From: Sacculina carcini
Lineage: Eukaryota > Arthropoda > Thecostraca > Sacculinidae
Direction of reading: 5' to 3'
Assembly: GCA_916048095.2 (NCBI GenBank)
Contig: OU696595.1
Span: 1,291,795 to 1,355,794, forward strand
Length of the DNA: 64,000 bases
Shown: positions 1 through 9,445 of the stretch, one piece after another
Layout: each line of letters starts with the position of its first letter
How positions within the stretch are numbered: the first letter of the stretch is position 1
Notes under the pieces: model-generated
Seen by the model: only the letters and a program-made list of their open reading frames with translations
What the model was told of the DNA's origin: nothing
Database searches by the model: none
Position numbers and translations under genes: made by a program

Positions 1-129
1 CACGCCCTTTCAATCCATCACCAAAACAATCCAAATACTGAAAAAAACCTTTGTCCTTCGAGCGCAGCAAGTGACAAAGAATGACGGATTGAACTAATAC
101 AAGTCGAATATTGCATCGCGTTCACAACA
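1..129 (-). repeat. start of BEL/Pao 3' LTR (cut by window edge)
   Basis: Read on the minus strand, a purine tract AGGGGGGAGGA at 140-130 is followed directly by TGTTGTGAACGCG, the TG start expected of an LTR. The rest of the LTR lies outside the window, so length and end cannot be given, and no second LTR copy is visible for comparison. Confidence 0.55.
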
Positions 130-140
130 TCCTCCCCCCT
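130..140 (-). promoter_or_regulatory. polypurine tract of BEL/Pao element
   Basis: AGGGGGGAGGA on the minus strand, just before the putative LTR and about 190 bases after the pol stop codon. In LTR elements such a tract primes plus-strand DNA synthesis. The assignment rests on position and composition. Confidence 0.55.
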
Positions 141-272
141 CAGTTTCGAGAACGTCGAAACTATACACGACAAACAACGCACAAGGCCACAAATCTTATG
201 TCCCATACGACACCCCACCACCTAACAACGGGAATCGAACATCTACCCAACACGGATTAACATAGATACAAG

Positions 273-276
<4 letters not shown>

Positions 277-320
<44 letters not shown>
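277..320. repeat. (TA)n microsatellite
   Basis: About 22 TA units between the BEL pol stop and the polypurine tract. It is probably a local expansion in the 3' untranslated part of the element. Confidence 0.95.
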
Positions 321-323
<3 letters not shown>

Positions 324-329
324 TATACA

Positions 330-944
330 TTAATTAACACTCGGTAATGAGTCGATGGGCGCATTCTCCAGAACGCACAGCCTGTTGACCGGTCTTCTGT
401 AGGACCCCCGTGCCGTACGGATCTCGACAGTCCGGACTACACCATCCAGACCCGGGAACACCTGTTGGACTACCGCCAGAGGCCAACGTGCACGCGGAAC
501 ATCCCGATCGGCCAGCAGCACCACGTCCCCGACCTGCAGATTTTCTTCGGACTTCTGCCACTTGGTGCGCCTCGCCAGGGTCGGCAGATATTCCTTCCGC
601 CAACGCTTCCACAGTTGCTCAGCAAGGCCCTGACACTGGAACCATTTTCTTCGGTGATGAATGTCTCTGTCATAGAACACACCAGGGGGAAGTCCTGAAT
701 CGGCAGAGCGTACACCGAGCAGAAAGTGATTGGGCGTAATCGACTCGGGATCGCCAGCGTCACTCGACACATACGTCAATGGTCGAGAGTTGACCATAAA
801 CTCCACCTCAGCGAGGACTTCTGCAGGACATCGTCGGTACATCTCTGGTGGCCCAAGACGACCCTCAGAGCGCGCTTGACTGACCCGACTAACCGCTCCC
901 AGACGCCTCCCATATGGCTCGCGAACGGGGTGTTGAAGCGCCAC
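330..944 (-). pseudogene. BEL/Pao pol C-terminal fragment
   Basis: This frame carries the end of pol: NSRPLTYVSSD, then ITPNHFLLG and a basic segment ending in VNRLCVLE. This layout is characteristic of the domain following the integrase core in Pao elements. It overlaps the end of the main pol frame (776-2974), so a frameshift lies at about 850-900. It ends at a stop near 330. The fragment was part of the integrase polyprotein and has no independent role. Confidence 0.8.
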
Positions 945-2974
945 TCGATTCCTTTCTTGATCATTTCTTCAGTTATCTGTTGCTGGTTCCACTGTATCGC
1001 TGTGCGCAGCTCTCTCTCTCCACCAACCAGGTTCGTGCCATTGTCGCTCGTTATCAGACTTGGTGCCCCCCGACGCGCAATGAGCCGCCGCAACGTCATG
1101 AGGAAACAGTCGGTCTCTAGGGAGTACGAGACTTCGAGATGGAGAGCTCGTGTCGCCAAGCATGTAACTAGTAAAATATACCTCTTCTCCACTTTTCTGC
1201 CCTTGCGCACTTCCAACGGGCCAAAATAGTCCAATCCGACCGAAGAAAAAGGACGTGTCTGGTCGAAACGAGTATCCGGCAAGTCGGCCATGATCGGCTG
1301 CCGTGGTTTGCTTCTATGGTTGCGACAGAATACACAGCAGCGCAGTACCTTCTTTACCGTCGCTCTCAATTTCGGTGTCCAGTAGTCTTCTCTGAACCGA
1401 TTCAGAGTATGACTGACACCAGAATGCATCACTTGATGGTGGGCATGAGTCACCAACAGACGCATAAGATCGCTCTCGTTTGCCAAAATAATCGGATTGC
1501 GACACATCACAGCTAGTGGTGCTCTGCTAAGGCGCCCTCGCAACCGCAGAATCTCGTACTTGTCCTTGAAAGTCTTCGACATCTCAATACGCTTGCTGTG
1601 TTTTTCTTGATCCTTCTTGATTACCCGGTTGACTGCTTCCTCCACTTCTGGAAGAGAAAGCGGACCGCTCGTGATAGACACTATCCGTTTGGCACTCGCG
1701 CGCAGATTATTCACGAAATAAAGGCACCAACCCATTACACGACGGTAGCTATTCCAGCTGGAGAAGCGGGTAGGGTCCACCAGATGTGCATTGGCTCTTG
1801 TTGACGTTTGGACGCACTGGACGACCATTTCTCTTTTGAGCTCGGGGTCGTGCGTGTCAAGCTCGTCCACTGACTTCCGTACACTGTAATCTTGTTTTTC
1901 TTTCAGGAAAGCGGGTCTGTGCCACCACACGTCTGACTGCTCCAGTTCCTTCGTGCCTGCACCCCTCGAAGCCAAATCAGCAGGGTTCAACTTGCCCGCC
2001 ACCTGCCTCCACTGATCTGGATTTGACGAGTCCAAAATTTCCGAGACGCGATTGGCAACGAAGACTTTAAACCGACGCGTTTCGTTTCGGATATACTTGA
2101 GCACCGCTTCGCTGTCGGTCCAGAGTATACACCTTTCAAATCGGTAGGAAAGAGAATCCATTACAGCGCTCTTCAGCCTTACGCCCAGCACTGCTGCCTG
2201 CAGTTCCAATCTGACTATAGTTAAACCCTTCAACGGGGCCACACGTGTCCGTGCCATCAGTAGCGCAACGTGCGCGCCGCCCGCATATGCCGTCTTCACG
2301 TAAGCCACAGCGGCGAATGCCTTGCTGGATGCGTCTACAAAAATGTGGAGCTCTAAACTCAATGGGACTTCGCCCACTGGCTTTAAACAGCGTGGTACAC
2401 TCAGCGCGGATAAGCGGGAGAGCCCATTCACCCACTCATCCCATACGCGTAGGTCGGTCTCGCTGAGCAGCTCATCCCACTCGTATTTCTGCGTCCACAA
2501 ATGTTGCATGAAAGCTTTCGCTTGCAGGCAAAACGGTGCAACAATGCCCAACGGGTCGAATATTCGCGCCATCAACTGCAACGCACCCCGTTTTGTCTTC
2601 GGGACTTCGCTGCTGGGTATCTCGACGCTTAGCAAGTCTTCTGACGTATTCCACACACATCCCAATACTTTCTGGATTTTACCATGAACTTCTCGAAAAT
2701 CCTCTGGCAGCTCCTCGGTTACCTCTCTTCGATTTGAATTCCATTTCCGCAAGACAAGCCCTCCTCTTGCTGCTACTGACGTCACGACTCTCCTCGACTT
2801 GATTGCCTCTTCCGTTGTTGCTTCGGAGCGCAGAAAATCGTCGGCATAGAAGTTGTTCGTAATGGCCGCTGTTGTCGATTGTTCGTCGGCCTGCGCACAA
2901 TCCTCGGCTATTCTATGGAGGACATAATTAGCGATCGCCGGACTACACTTGGCTCCAAAAATTAAGACTTTCAT
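776..2974 (-). pseudogene. BEL/Pao pol: RT palm, RNase H, integrase
   Basis: An open 732-codon stretch on the minus strand. It begins inside the reverse transcriptase (FGAKCSPAIANYVLHR, then FYADDFLRS with the YxDD catalytic pair). The RNase H-type region has FVDASSKAFAAVAY and WTDSEAVLKYI. An integrase zinc region (HAHHQVMHSG, CVFCRNHR) and core follow, with LDYFGPL, SDNGTNLVGG and GVWERLVGSV carrying the acidic residues. It is open at this length but lacks the RT fingers upstream and the C-terminal domain downstream, both moved to other frames. It encoded the enzymes that copy and insert the element. Its first methionine is internal and is not a real start. Confidence 0.88.
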
Positions 2975-3252
2975 TTGGTACTTCTCGTTGTTAAGACTGC
3001 TTCTTCGGTGCTATAGATAGTTCATGGCCGGTTGATCTTCCGACCGAACCGAGATCTGCAAAAACATTTTCTCCACGTCTGCTGCCATACCAACGTACTC
3101 CTCCCGGAAGCGCAGCAATACCTCATTTAGACTCTGGAACATCTGGAACTCATTGGAACTCTGGACATCAAGTCTGGTCCGGTGAGCAGTTCTGAATTGA
3201 GGGACGTCTTCATATATGAAGCTGACGCATCAAACACGATGCGAAGTTTATT
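2975..3252 (-). pseudogene. BEL/Pao RT fingers, frameshifted
   Basis: The 280 bases between the two larger pol frames still encode recognisable reverse transcriptase pieces on the minus strand (LRIVFDASA, SELLTGPDL) but switch frame and contain stops. They join the YLPHHAVVNP segment upstream to the FGAKCSPA segment downstream, so this is the missing RT fingers region. Confidence 0.7.
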
Positions 3253-4551
3253 CTAAGTCGGATTCACGACGGCGTGGTGCGGCAGGTACCACCGCTTTGC
3301 ACATTTCTCCTCATCGGCGTCGATCTTTCGAGCGTACCCGTTCTCCATATAGGCTTCTATCGCCTCTTGATATGCCGCACGTCGCTCGGGATTCCGTTCC
3401 AAGTTCCTTTCAAGGCTTTGCAGGCGTCTCTCCGCCATGCGGTAGTTGTCTGGAAAAGAGACTGTGTCTTGCTTCCATAGCAGTCCCGCTTCATATCGGC
3501 TGCCGTTTCGACGCGTTGTAGTCTGCAATGTCTTCAAAGCTTTCTCATCCTCGCGTGAAGTCGGCCGCTTCATCTCACCTGTAGTCCCAAATGAGTCGGT
3601 GCACCACCATTCCCGGAGTTGCTCGGACATATCGTCGTCGCTTCCGCCCAACACGACGTGCATGACTGTACGTTCAGAGTCGGCTACCAGCTGAGAGACT
3701 GCCCCAGATAGTGCCCAGCCGAATGCGGTGCGTATCGCTACAGGCTGTCCAGGCTTGCCTACACGGACTTCGCGTTGCAGTAGAGCCTGTGTGACTGGCG
3801 CTCCGATGAGTATTTCTACTGACTTTCCCGCGTAATTCGGAAGTTCGATGCCTCTCAGATGTCGCCACGTTTTCACGCATTTACGCGAAATCACGGGTGT
3901 TCTTACGTGGATATTGCTCACAGAAAAAACCTCAGAGATTACTATAGGTGGTGCTCCTTCCTCACATGCCGCCAAGGGAGTCAATGTAAGTTGTACTTTC
4001 TGAGTGCTTTGCTGTGCCCCAAGCATATCTACCGTCTGCAGAGCCAGGGATTGCATCTCACCTCGGATGCCCAGCTCCACCAGAAGTCTGTCGCTGCAGA
4101 GCGATGTGTCGGCGCCCATGTCCAAAATTGCCAGTGTATCACGGTGTTCACCATTCTCACCATGCACTCTCACTGGCACAACCTGCAACAAAACACGGCT
4201 TGTGTTTTCTCTAGAGTTTGTCAAAGCCACAAACCGGCTGCTACTTGCAGGGGTAGGTCGCTCTGACTGCATCTGATCGCCTTCCAGTTGCGGCTTGGTG
4301 AGATGTTCTGTCGTCTGGCTGGCTACCTTCGTTTGCTGACCATGTAGGAGTTTGTTGTGCTTCAACGCACAACCATTGATTCCACATTTTCTTGAAAACC
4401 AACAATGTTTCATACGATGACCTTTCCTCAGACAACTGATACAGCACTTATTGTCAGCAACAAATTTCATTCTTTCTGAAACATTCAGGGACTTGAACTT
4501 CTCGCAATTGTACAGGCTATGTGAGTTAGGTGAAAATGAAAATGTAGTCAA
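3253..4551 (-). pseudogene. BEL/Pao gag C-terminus, protease and RT start
   Basis: A minus-strand open stretch of about 432 codons. Near its start is a zinc knuckle (CISCLRKGHRMKHC, C-x2-C-x4-H-x4-C) for RNA binding. An aspartic protease region follows with LAILDMGADTSLC, where the family normally has D-S-G or D-T-G; methionine sits at the middle position, probably an inactivating change. The end reaches the RT entry motif YLPHHAVVNP and then loses frame. The gag N-terminus is absent: upstream is A-rich DNA, so the first codon is a truncation point, not a start. Confidence 0.82.
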
Positions 4552-4567
4552 AATAAAATGAAAATAA

Positions 4568-5526
4568 AATAAAAGAAAATGTCAAGGTGAAAATGCGAAG
4601 AACGTGGGAGAACAAATTTGCTAAAATGCATTTGTCAAATAGCCACAGTCCAGTTGTTGCTTTTCAAGGAAATTGTTGCCGAATTAAGGATAGCAAGTGT
4701 TACAAAACGTAGCACACATTCAATATCTGATCGCCAAAACATCAGAAAATATCACGAAAACAGCGCCTTGATTGTATATGTCTCATTTTGCGCGTTTCTA
4801 CTATATTTGCATGAGAGTATGCGTGCATATGTGTATGTATGAGTGGAGTATGCGTGTTTGTTATGTATTTATGTGCGTGTGTGAGCAATTGGCTATTTTT
4901 GTATGCGTGTGTGCTGTTGTGCTCATTGCGAGTTGTGTTTGAGTGTGTAGTTGGTGTTGGTGAGTTGTGTGTTAGCGTGTGGTTCTTGCGTGTACAGGCG
5001 TATTTTGTGAACAGTGTTGTAGTGCGACTTGTCATATTGGCTCCATCATTCTCATCCATATATCACAAACTATTTCGACATAGAATATTTGAAATTACCG
5101 ACTTGGTTTCAAAATATGTGTTATTGTTAATGTTGGGTGCTCAGCATTGTTGCTATTGTTGTCGTGTGTGTCAGTGTAGATATTGTTACTTGTTAGTGTT
5201 ATTGTTGTTGATGCGCAACTGCATAACATTCACATGACCGCACATCTGAATGCTACCAAAATATTTTATGAATATGATTACAATTATTTTTATTTGCCTT
5301 AATTTTGCACATTTTCCCACAGAACCTGGAGTGAACGGTAATAAATCCACTACTTCACCTACACATAAACACACACACACACACACATACAGACACGTAC
5401 AATCCTTTACGACACGCATATTAAAGTAAGTGAGGGATGTCAGTAATATTACGCACCTGAATATTTTCTACAAGATACGCATACAAACGAGCAACACAGA
5501 CACACACGAATAATTACTGAGCCAAC
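4568..5526. repeat. repeat module, copy 1 of 6 (unclassified)
   Basis: First of six ~950-bp copies of the same sequence (others start near 11,024, 33,187, 40,185, 44,635, 49,737). Each begins near AGCAAGGTGAAAATGCGAAG, has a TG-rich middle, a stretch resembling a 3' splice site (TTTTCCCACAG), a CA microsatellite (here 5,367-5,390) and ends in the 22-bp minisatellite. Copies 1, 4 and 6 share variants (GAGCAATTGGCTAT), while 2, 3 and 5 share others (GAGCGATTGGCGAT). I find no coding frame conserved across copies, no terminal inverted repeats and no transposase, so the class is unknown. Confidence 0.85.
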
Positions 5527-5635
5527 GAGCAACCATACATACTCTTATGAGCAACCATACATACTCTTATGAGCAACCAAACTTACTCTTATGAGCAACC
5601 ATACATACACTTATGAGCAACCACACTTACTCTTA
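5527..5635. repeat. 22-bp minisatellite, array 1
   Basis: About five units of ATGAGCAACCATACATACTC plus TT. The variant order (…aaactt…, …acactt…, …cacactt…) is the same as at 41,143-41,255, showing common descent. The array is cut at 5,635 by the Tx1-like LINE. Confidence 0.92.
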
Positions 5636-8600
5636 GACGATGACGAATACGTGAAGAGAATAAATGCTTGCATTATAGAGACAATTAATATGTACAACAC
5701 ACAAAAAAGAGTGTTAGAATTGAAGCAGCTGGACGTGGACAACTTGAGAGTTAACATTAGTATGGAGCTGCTGTATGAAACCTTACTGCTAATGATTCGC
5801 GGGGAAACAATCAGTTACAGCTCTCACAGAAAAAGAATCCTGAAACTAGAGTTGGCCAAACTGGAAGATGATATAAATGATCAACAGGCAAAATTCAACG
5901 TTTCAAAAAGTCCCCAGGATTTTGCTCGAGTAGAAGAGGCAAAACAAAGACTGGAGCTGAAACGTGAAAAAATTGTACAGGGGCTTTTAATCAGATCAAA
6001 GTGTAACTGGCATGAACAAGGTGAAAAAAGCACAAAGTATTTTTTAACATTAGAAAAAAGAAACGCCATCAGAAAGTCAATAACATATTTGCATCACGAT
6101 GGGGAAAAAGTAAGTGAACAAGCTTTAATATTGAAATTGATGGGCGACAAAATAAAGTTAACATACAAAGCAGCGGCGACAACACCAATAGATCCACGAG
6201 ATATGCAAGCTTTACGAAAGATCACAAGGGAGCAAGCAGTTCGCTTAGAACAACAAATTACGCTCGAAGAACTCAAAGCCACAATGTCAAAAATGAAAAG
6301 CGGTAAATCACCAGGACCAAATGGTTTTACGATAAGTTTCTTCAAAAAATTCTGGGACCCAATCGGCCATATCTTACTTAAAGCGTTCAAAGAAACACAG
6401 TTAAGAGGTGAATTAATACGATCACATAATGAGGCATCAATAACCATGATTCCTAAGAGTGGTACCACGGGCCACCAGATTAAAGATTGGCGTCCAATAT
6501 CCTTATTGAACGTAGACTTCAAGATTTTATCAAGGACGATTGCCGAAAGGATCAAACAAGTAATTCCAGGGTTGATCAGTCAAACACAAACTGCATATAT
6601 CCGAGGGAGAAACATCGCTGAAAACTCCAGATTGGTATTTGACCTCATCCACCATTGTCACAAATACCAAATTGCGGCCGTAATCCTGGCAGCGGATTTC
6701 CAATCGGCATTTGATACAGTATCGTGGACGTATATGGAAAATATTCTAGAAGCACATAACTTTGGGCCTTTGTTTAGAAGTCTTATCAATTTGTTATATT
6801 TCAACAAGCGAAATTATTCCAGGATAGGCATGAACGGATATATAGGTGAAAAAATATTCCTAGAACGCGGAATTAGACAAGGTGATCCTATATCTGGCTA
6901 TTTGTTCAACCTCGCAGTAGAATTAATTGCTGTCAGGCTTGCAAAAGCTAGTGACGTCCGAGGAATCCAAATACACGATCAAGTTGAGATAAAAATATCA
7001 CAATATGCTGACGATACTGTTCTATTTCTCGAAGGTGACGCCCAAAATATTGAAAATGCAACCAACGAACTGGTGAAATTTGCAGAGATGTCTGGACTCA
7101 AACTGAATCAAGCAAAAACCAAGCTGCTTGCCCTTGGTGGTTATGCTCCAGTTACCCCAGCCGTAAGCAACAATTGGGTAGAAGAGCTGAAAATACTAGG
7201 AATACACTACACCGCGGACAATACGAGAATAAGAGAAAACTACACGAGAGTCATGAAAAGTGCAGAGTTAGAGCTGGCGCTGTGGTGCAAGAGAAATTTG
7301 ACGCCAATAGGAAGAATAACGATAATAAAAGCACTTATCATATCCAAATTTGTGCATTTGCTCAATTCCATTCCAAGTTTAAGCAAGAATCAACTGAAAA
7401 ATTTGTCAAGTATTCTGTTCAAATTTGTATGGAACAATAAGACAGATAAAATTAAGCGTAAACAACTTATTCAGAACTACAGCGAAGACGGATTATGTAT
7501 GATCGACATCGTAGCTTTCATGCGCAGCATAAAGGCTCGATGGATAAGTAAACTGGCGAACGAAACAGACGGACTCTGGACTAGCTTAGCTAGGCTAAGC
7601 ATTCCAGACGTCGGCGATTTAGTGAATTACGGAACACAAAAATTGAAAAAAATTGAAAGCAAAATAACAAACGAGTTTTGGAAGGACGTTATAATAGCCT
7701 GGCGATATTTTATCGAAAACTCCAATCAGGAAGACAGCACCATCATCTGTGAAAGTTTATGGTACTCCGATTATACGAAATATATAAGCAGTAAAATTCA
7801 CAAATGGGATAACGCAGGAATTCGCTTTATAGGCGATATAATAAACACAGAAGAAGCAAGAGTTTTAACGCTTGAGGAAATGCAGAATAAATTCAATATA
7901 AAAATTGATTCTCTCAATTACACTGGCCTTCTAAAAGGAATTGATAAAATAGAATCTGTACTGCAGCATTCGAGTCATTACATTCAACCCAACATTCCCT
8001 ATCGAGGGTGGATGATAAGAAATACGACAAAATTCAATCGATTTGCATATAAAAACATGATTTCATATAAAACGAATAATTCACAAGTGGAATTGGGGAG
8101 AACGAAAAGAAAATGGATAGAAGATATTGGCCACTACAGAGCAGGAAGTATAAACACCATTAAATCAGTGACAAATTCCACACACTTGCAATACTTCAAC
8201 TACAAAATCACTCAAAGAATCATCCACACAAACAAAACCGCATATTTGATCGGCATGACAAAATCACACACATGCACGTTCTGCAAAACACACACAGAAA
8301 CGATATTGCACCTTTTCTGGAGCTGCCACGTTACAAGAAAATTTATACAAGAAATGAACACACACGTATTGGAGCCACTAGGTTTCCAAGTGAAAAACGA
8401 GAAAAATTGGTTTTTCCCGGTTGAAAGGAACTTAGAAACATTGATAATTACTGTCGCGAAAAGATGCATTTATACTTCACGTTATATCGACGCGAAGCCG
8501 CATATAAAAGCACTAATAGTGTCAATTATGAACGAATACGAAATAGGTCAGACATGCCGCAAACAACTACCCGATAGAGCCAAGCATGAAATGTGGAGGA

Positions 8601-8650
8601 TATGGGAGCAGAAACAGAACGAGATAACGTGTCACTTCAATATGTCGTAA
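5591..8650 (+). CDS. Tx1/L1-like ORF2 fragment, reverse transcriptase
   Basis: Open for 1,019 codons. The first ~14 residues (MSNHTYTYEQPHLLL) come from the minisatellite, which by chance supplies an in-frame ATG; LINE sequence starts at about residue 15. RT motifs in order: KCNWHEQGEKSTKYF (about residue 145), KSGKSPGPNGF (about 235), WRPISLLNVDFK, AADFQSAFDTV, RGIRQGDPISGYLFN and QYADDTVLFLEG (about 472, catalytic YADD). The C-terminus has a zinc-binding CTFC…H…C (about 895). This enzyme would copy LINE RNA at a nicked target. The endonuclease domain is absent, so this copy is probably not self-mobile. The L1/Tx1 group is assigned from RT motif style. Confidence 0.88.
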   Translation: MSNHTYTYEQPHLLLDDDEYVKRINACIIETINMYNTQKRVLELKQLDVDNLRVNISMELLYETLLLMIRGETISYSSHRKRILKLELAKLEDDINDQQAKFNVSKSPQDFARVEEAKQRLELKREKIVQGLLIRSKCNWHEQGEKSTKYFLTLEKRNAIRKSITYLHHDGEKVSEQALILKLMGDKIKLTYKAAATTPIDPRDMQALRKITREQAVRLEQQITLEELKATMSKMKSGKSPGPNGFTISFFKKFWDPIGHILLKAFKETQLRGELIRSHNEASITMIPKSGTTGHQIKDWRPISLLNVDFKILSRTIAERIKQVIPGLISQTQTAYIRGRNIAENSRLVFDLIHHCHKYQIAAVILAADFQSAFDTVSWTYMENILEAHNFGPLFRSLINLLYFNKRNYSRIGMNGYIGEKIFLERGIRQGDPISGYLFNLAVELIAVRLAKASDVRGIQIHDQVEIKISQYADDTVLFLEGDAQNIENATNELVKFAEMSGLKLNQAKTKLLALGGYAPVTPAVSNNWVEELKILGIHYTADNTRIRENYTRVMKSAELELALWCKRNLTPIGRITIIKALIISKFVHLLNSIPSLSKNQLKNLSSILFKFVWNNKTDKIKRKQLIQNYSEDGLCMIDIVAFMRSIKARWISKLANETDGLWTSLARLSIPDVGDLVNYGTQKLKKIESKITNEFWKDVIIAWRYFIENSNQEDSTIICESLWYSDYTKYISSKIHKWDNAGIRFIGDIINTEEARVLTLEEMQNKFNIKIDSLNYTGLLKGIDKIESVLQHSSHYIQPNIPYRGWMIRNTTKFNRFAYKNMISYKTNNSQVELGRTKRKWIEDIGHYRAGSINTIKSVTNSTHLQYFNYKITQRIIHTNKTAYLIGMTKSHTCTFCKTHTETILHLFWSCHVTRKFIQEMNTHVLEPLGFQVKNEKNWFFPVERNLETLIITVAKRCIYTSRYIDAKPHIKALIVSIMNEYEIGQTCRKQLPDRAKHEMWRIWEQKQNEITCHFNMS

Positions 8651-9202
8651 TAGTGGTGAGTCATGAAATACGAGCGGCAGAGTGACAAGCTTTGACGCGA
8701 CGGACTCGCGTATATGATGATCTGTTCACTTGGATGATACCTGTAACGTCCGCACATCGGTATATGTGCAGTTGATGTTAAAGAATTCGGCGCATTCTGT
8801 GGAATAGTGGGCGCGCTCAATGGATCATTTGACACAATTTCTGGAGAATTTGTTGAATTGTCGTTCATTGTATAGCTTGTACCGTACCGCTCATTGTATA
8901 ACTACAACGCAAACATTAGACACTATACGGGCAAACGTAATGCCGTCCACTAGTGTGATTCACTGAAATGTTCCCGATGCGAGTAGTTTGTGCTGGTGCC
9001 TCGATTGAGTTGTTTTGCGTTTCAATGTTTCAGCCAAAATGTACAGTGGTTGTTAAATTTACGGGCGCTAACTGAATTGATAGGTGTGTGTGTGCATGTA
9101 AAGGCAAAACGTATCTATTTATATCTATCTGTCTGTATTTATTATATGTGCGTGGTGATTGTCAATACACTTCAATTTGAAAAAAAAAAAAAAAAAAAAA
9201 AA
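5636..9202 (+). mobile_element. Tx1/L1-like LINE, 5'-truncated, poly(A)-tailed
   Basis: The insertion starts abruptly in the minisatellite after ACTTACTCTTA and ends in a run of about 22 A (9,180-9,202). It keeps the ORF2 region from upstream of the RT to the C-terminus plus about 530 bases of 3' untranslated sequence (8,651-9,179) with no recognised content. The apurinic-type endonuclease expected at the ORF2 N-terminus is missing, consistent with 5' truncation. The equivalent uninterrupted locus at 41,143-42,830 lacks this element. The preserved frame and clean poly(A) suggest a fairly young insertion. Confidence 0.85.
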
Positions 9203-9345
9203 GTAATCTAAAAATATAAAAATTAACCTCATTTTCAGGAAAAAGTTACCTGAAAAAGTAACCTAAAAGTATTCATGTGCTCCTTCGAAAAATTCAAAAT
9301 TCATTCAATAAATGCATTAAATATTCACAATTAAATGCATTCAAT
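9203..9345. repeat. hAT-like element fragment
   Basis: Matches 42,811-42,954 almost base for base and 58,270-58,360 over its first part. At those loci it follows a TAGAGCTATCAA terminus, which is missing here because the Tx1-like LINE replaced it. It contains the repeated short motif AAGTAACCTAAAA typical of the larger hAT-like element at 41,389. Confidence 0.65.
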
Positions 9346-9410
9346 ATTCACAATGGGGGCCCCAAGTGTTGCCTTCGGGGAGGGTGCTTAATTCCTCGCA
9401 ACGGCTCTGC
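9346..9410. repeat. right half of hAT-like MITE
   Basis: GGGGGCCCCAAGTGTTGCC … CGCAACGGCTCTG matches the right end of the MITE at 55,785-55,971 and ends in the same CTCTG terminus. The left terminus is not visible. The same fragment recurs at 42,955-43,020. Confidence 0.65.
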
Positions 9411-9445
9411 CCTTTAGCACATTATTATCATTATTATTGTTAATT

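Larger units (their letters stand above)
1..4556 (-). mobile_element. BEL/Pao LTR retrotransposon, decayed, incomplete
   Basis: On the minus strand the order is gag zinc knuckle, aspartic protease, reverse transcriptase, RNase H, integrase and a C-terminal domain typical of Pao pol, followed by a purine-rich tract and the start of a 3' LTR that leaves the window. The gag N-terminus and the 5' LTR are missing. The coding part stops near 4,551 at an A-rich stretch and the repeat module follows at once. At least three frameshifts break pol, so this copy cannot be autonomous. The superfamily is assigned from integrase and protease motifs; the family is not. Confidence 0.88.

Noticed and set aside
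4742-5237. Overlapping frames of 100-130 codons on both strands in the repeat module
   Set aside because: Composed of TG/CA-rich low-complexity codons. Across the six module copies the frames change length and break, so no conserved product is supported.
5527-5635. CRISPR-like appearance of regularly repeated 22-bp units
   Set aside because: Units follow each other without spacers, there are no cas genes and the context is eukaryotic transposons; these are minisatellites.
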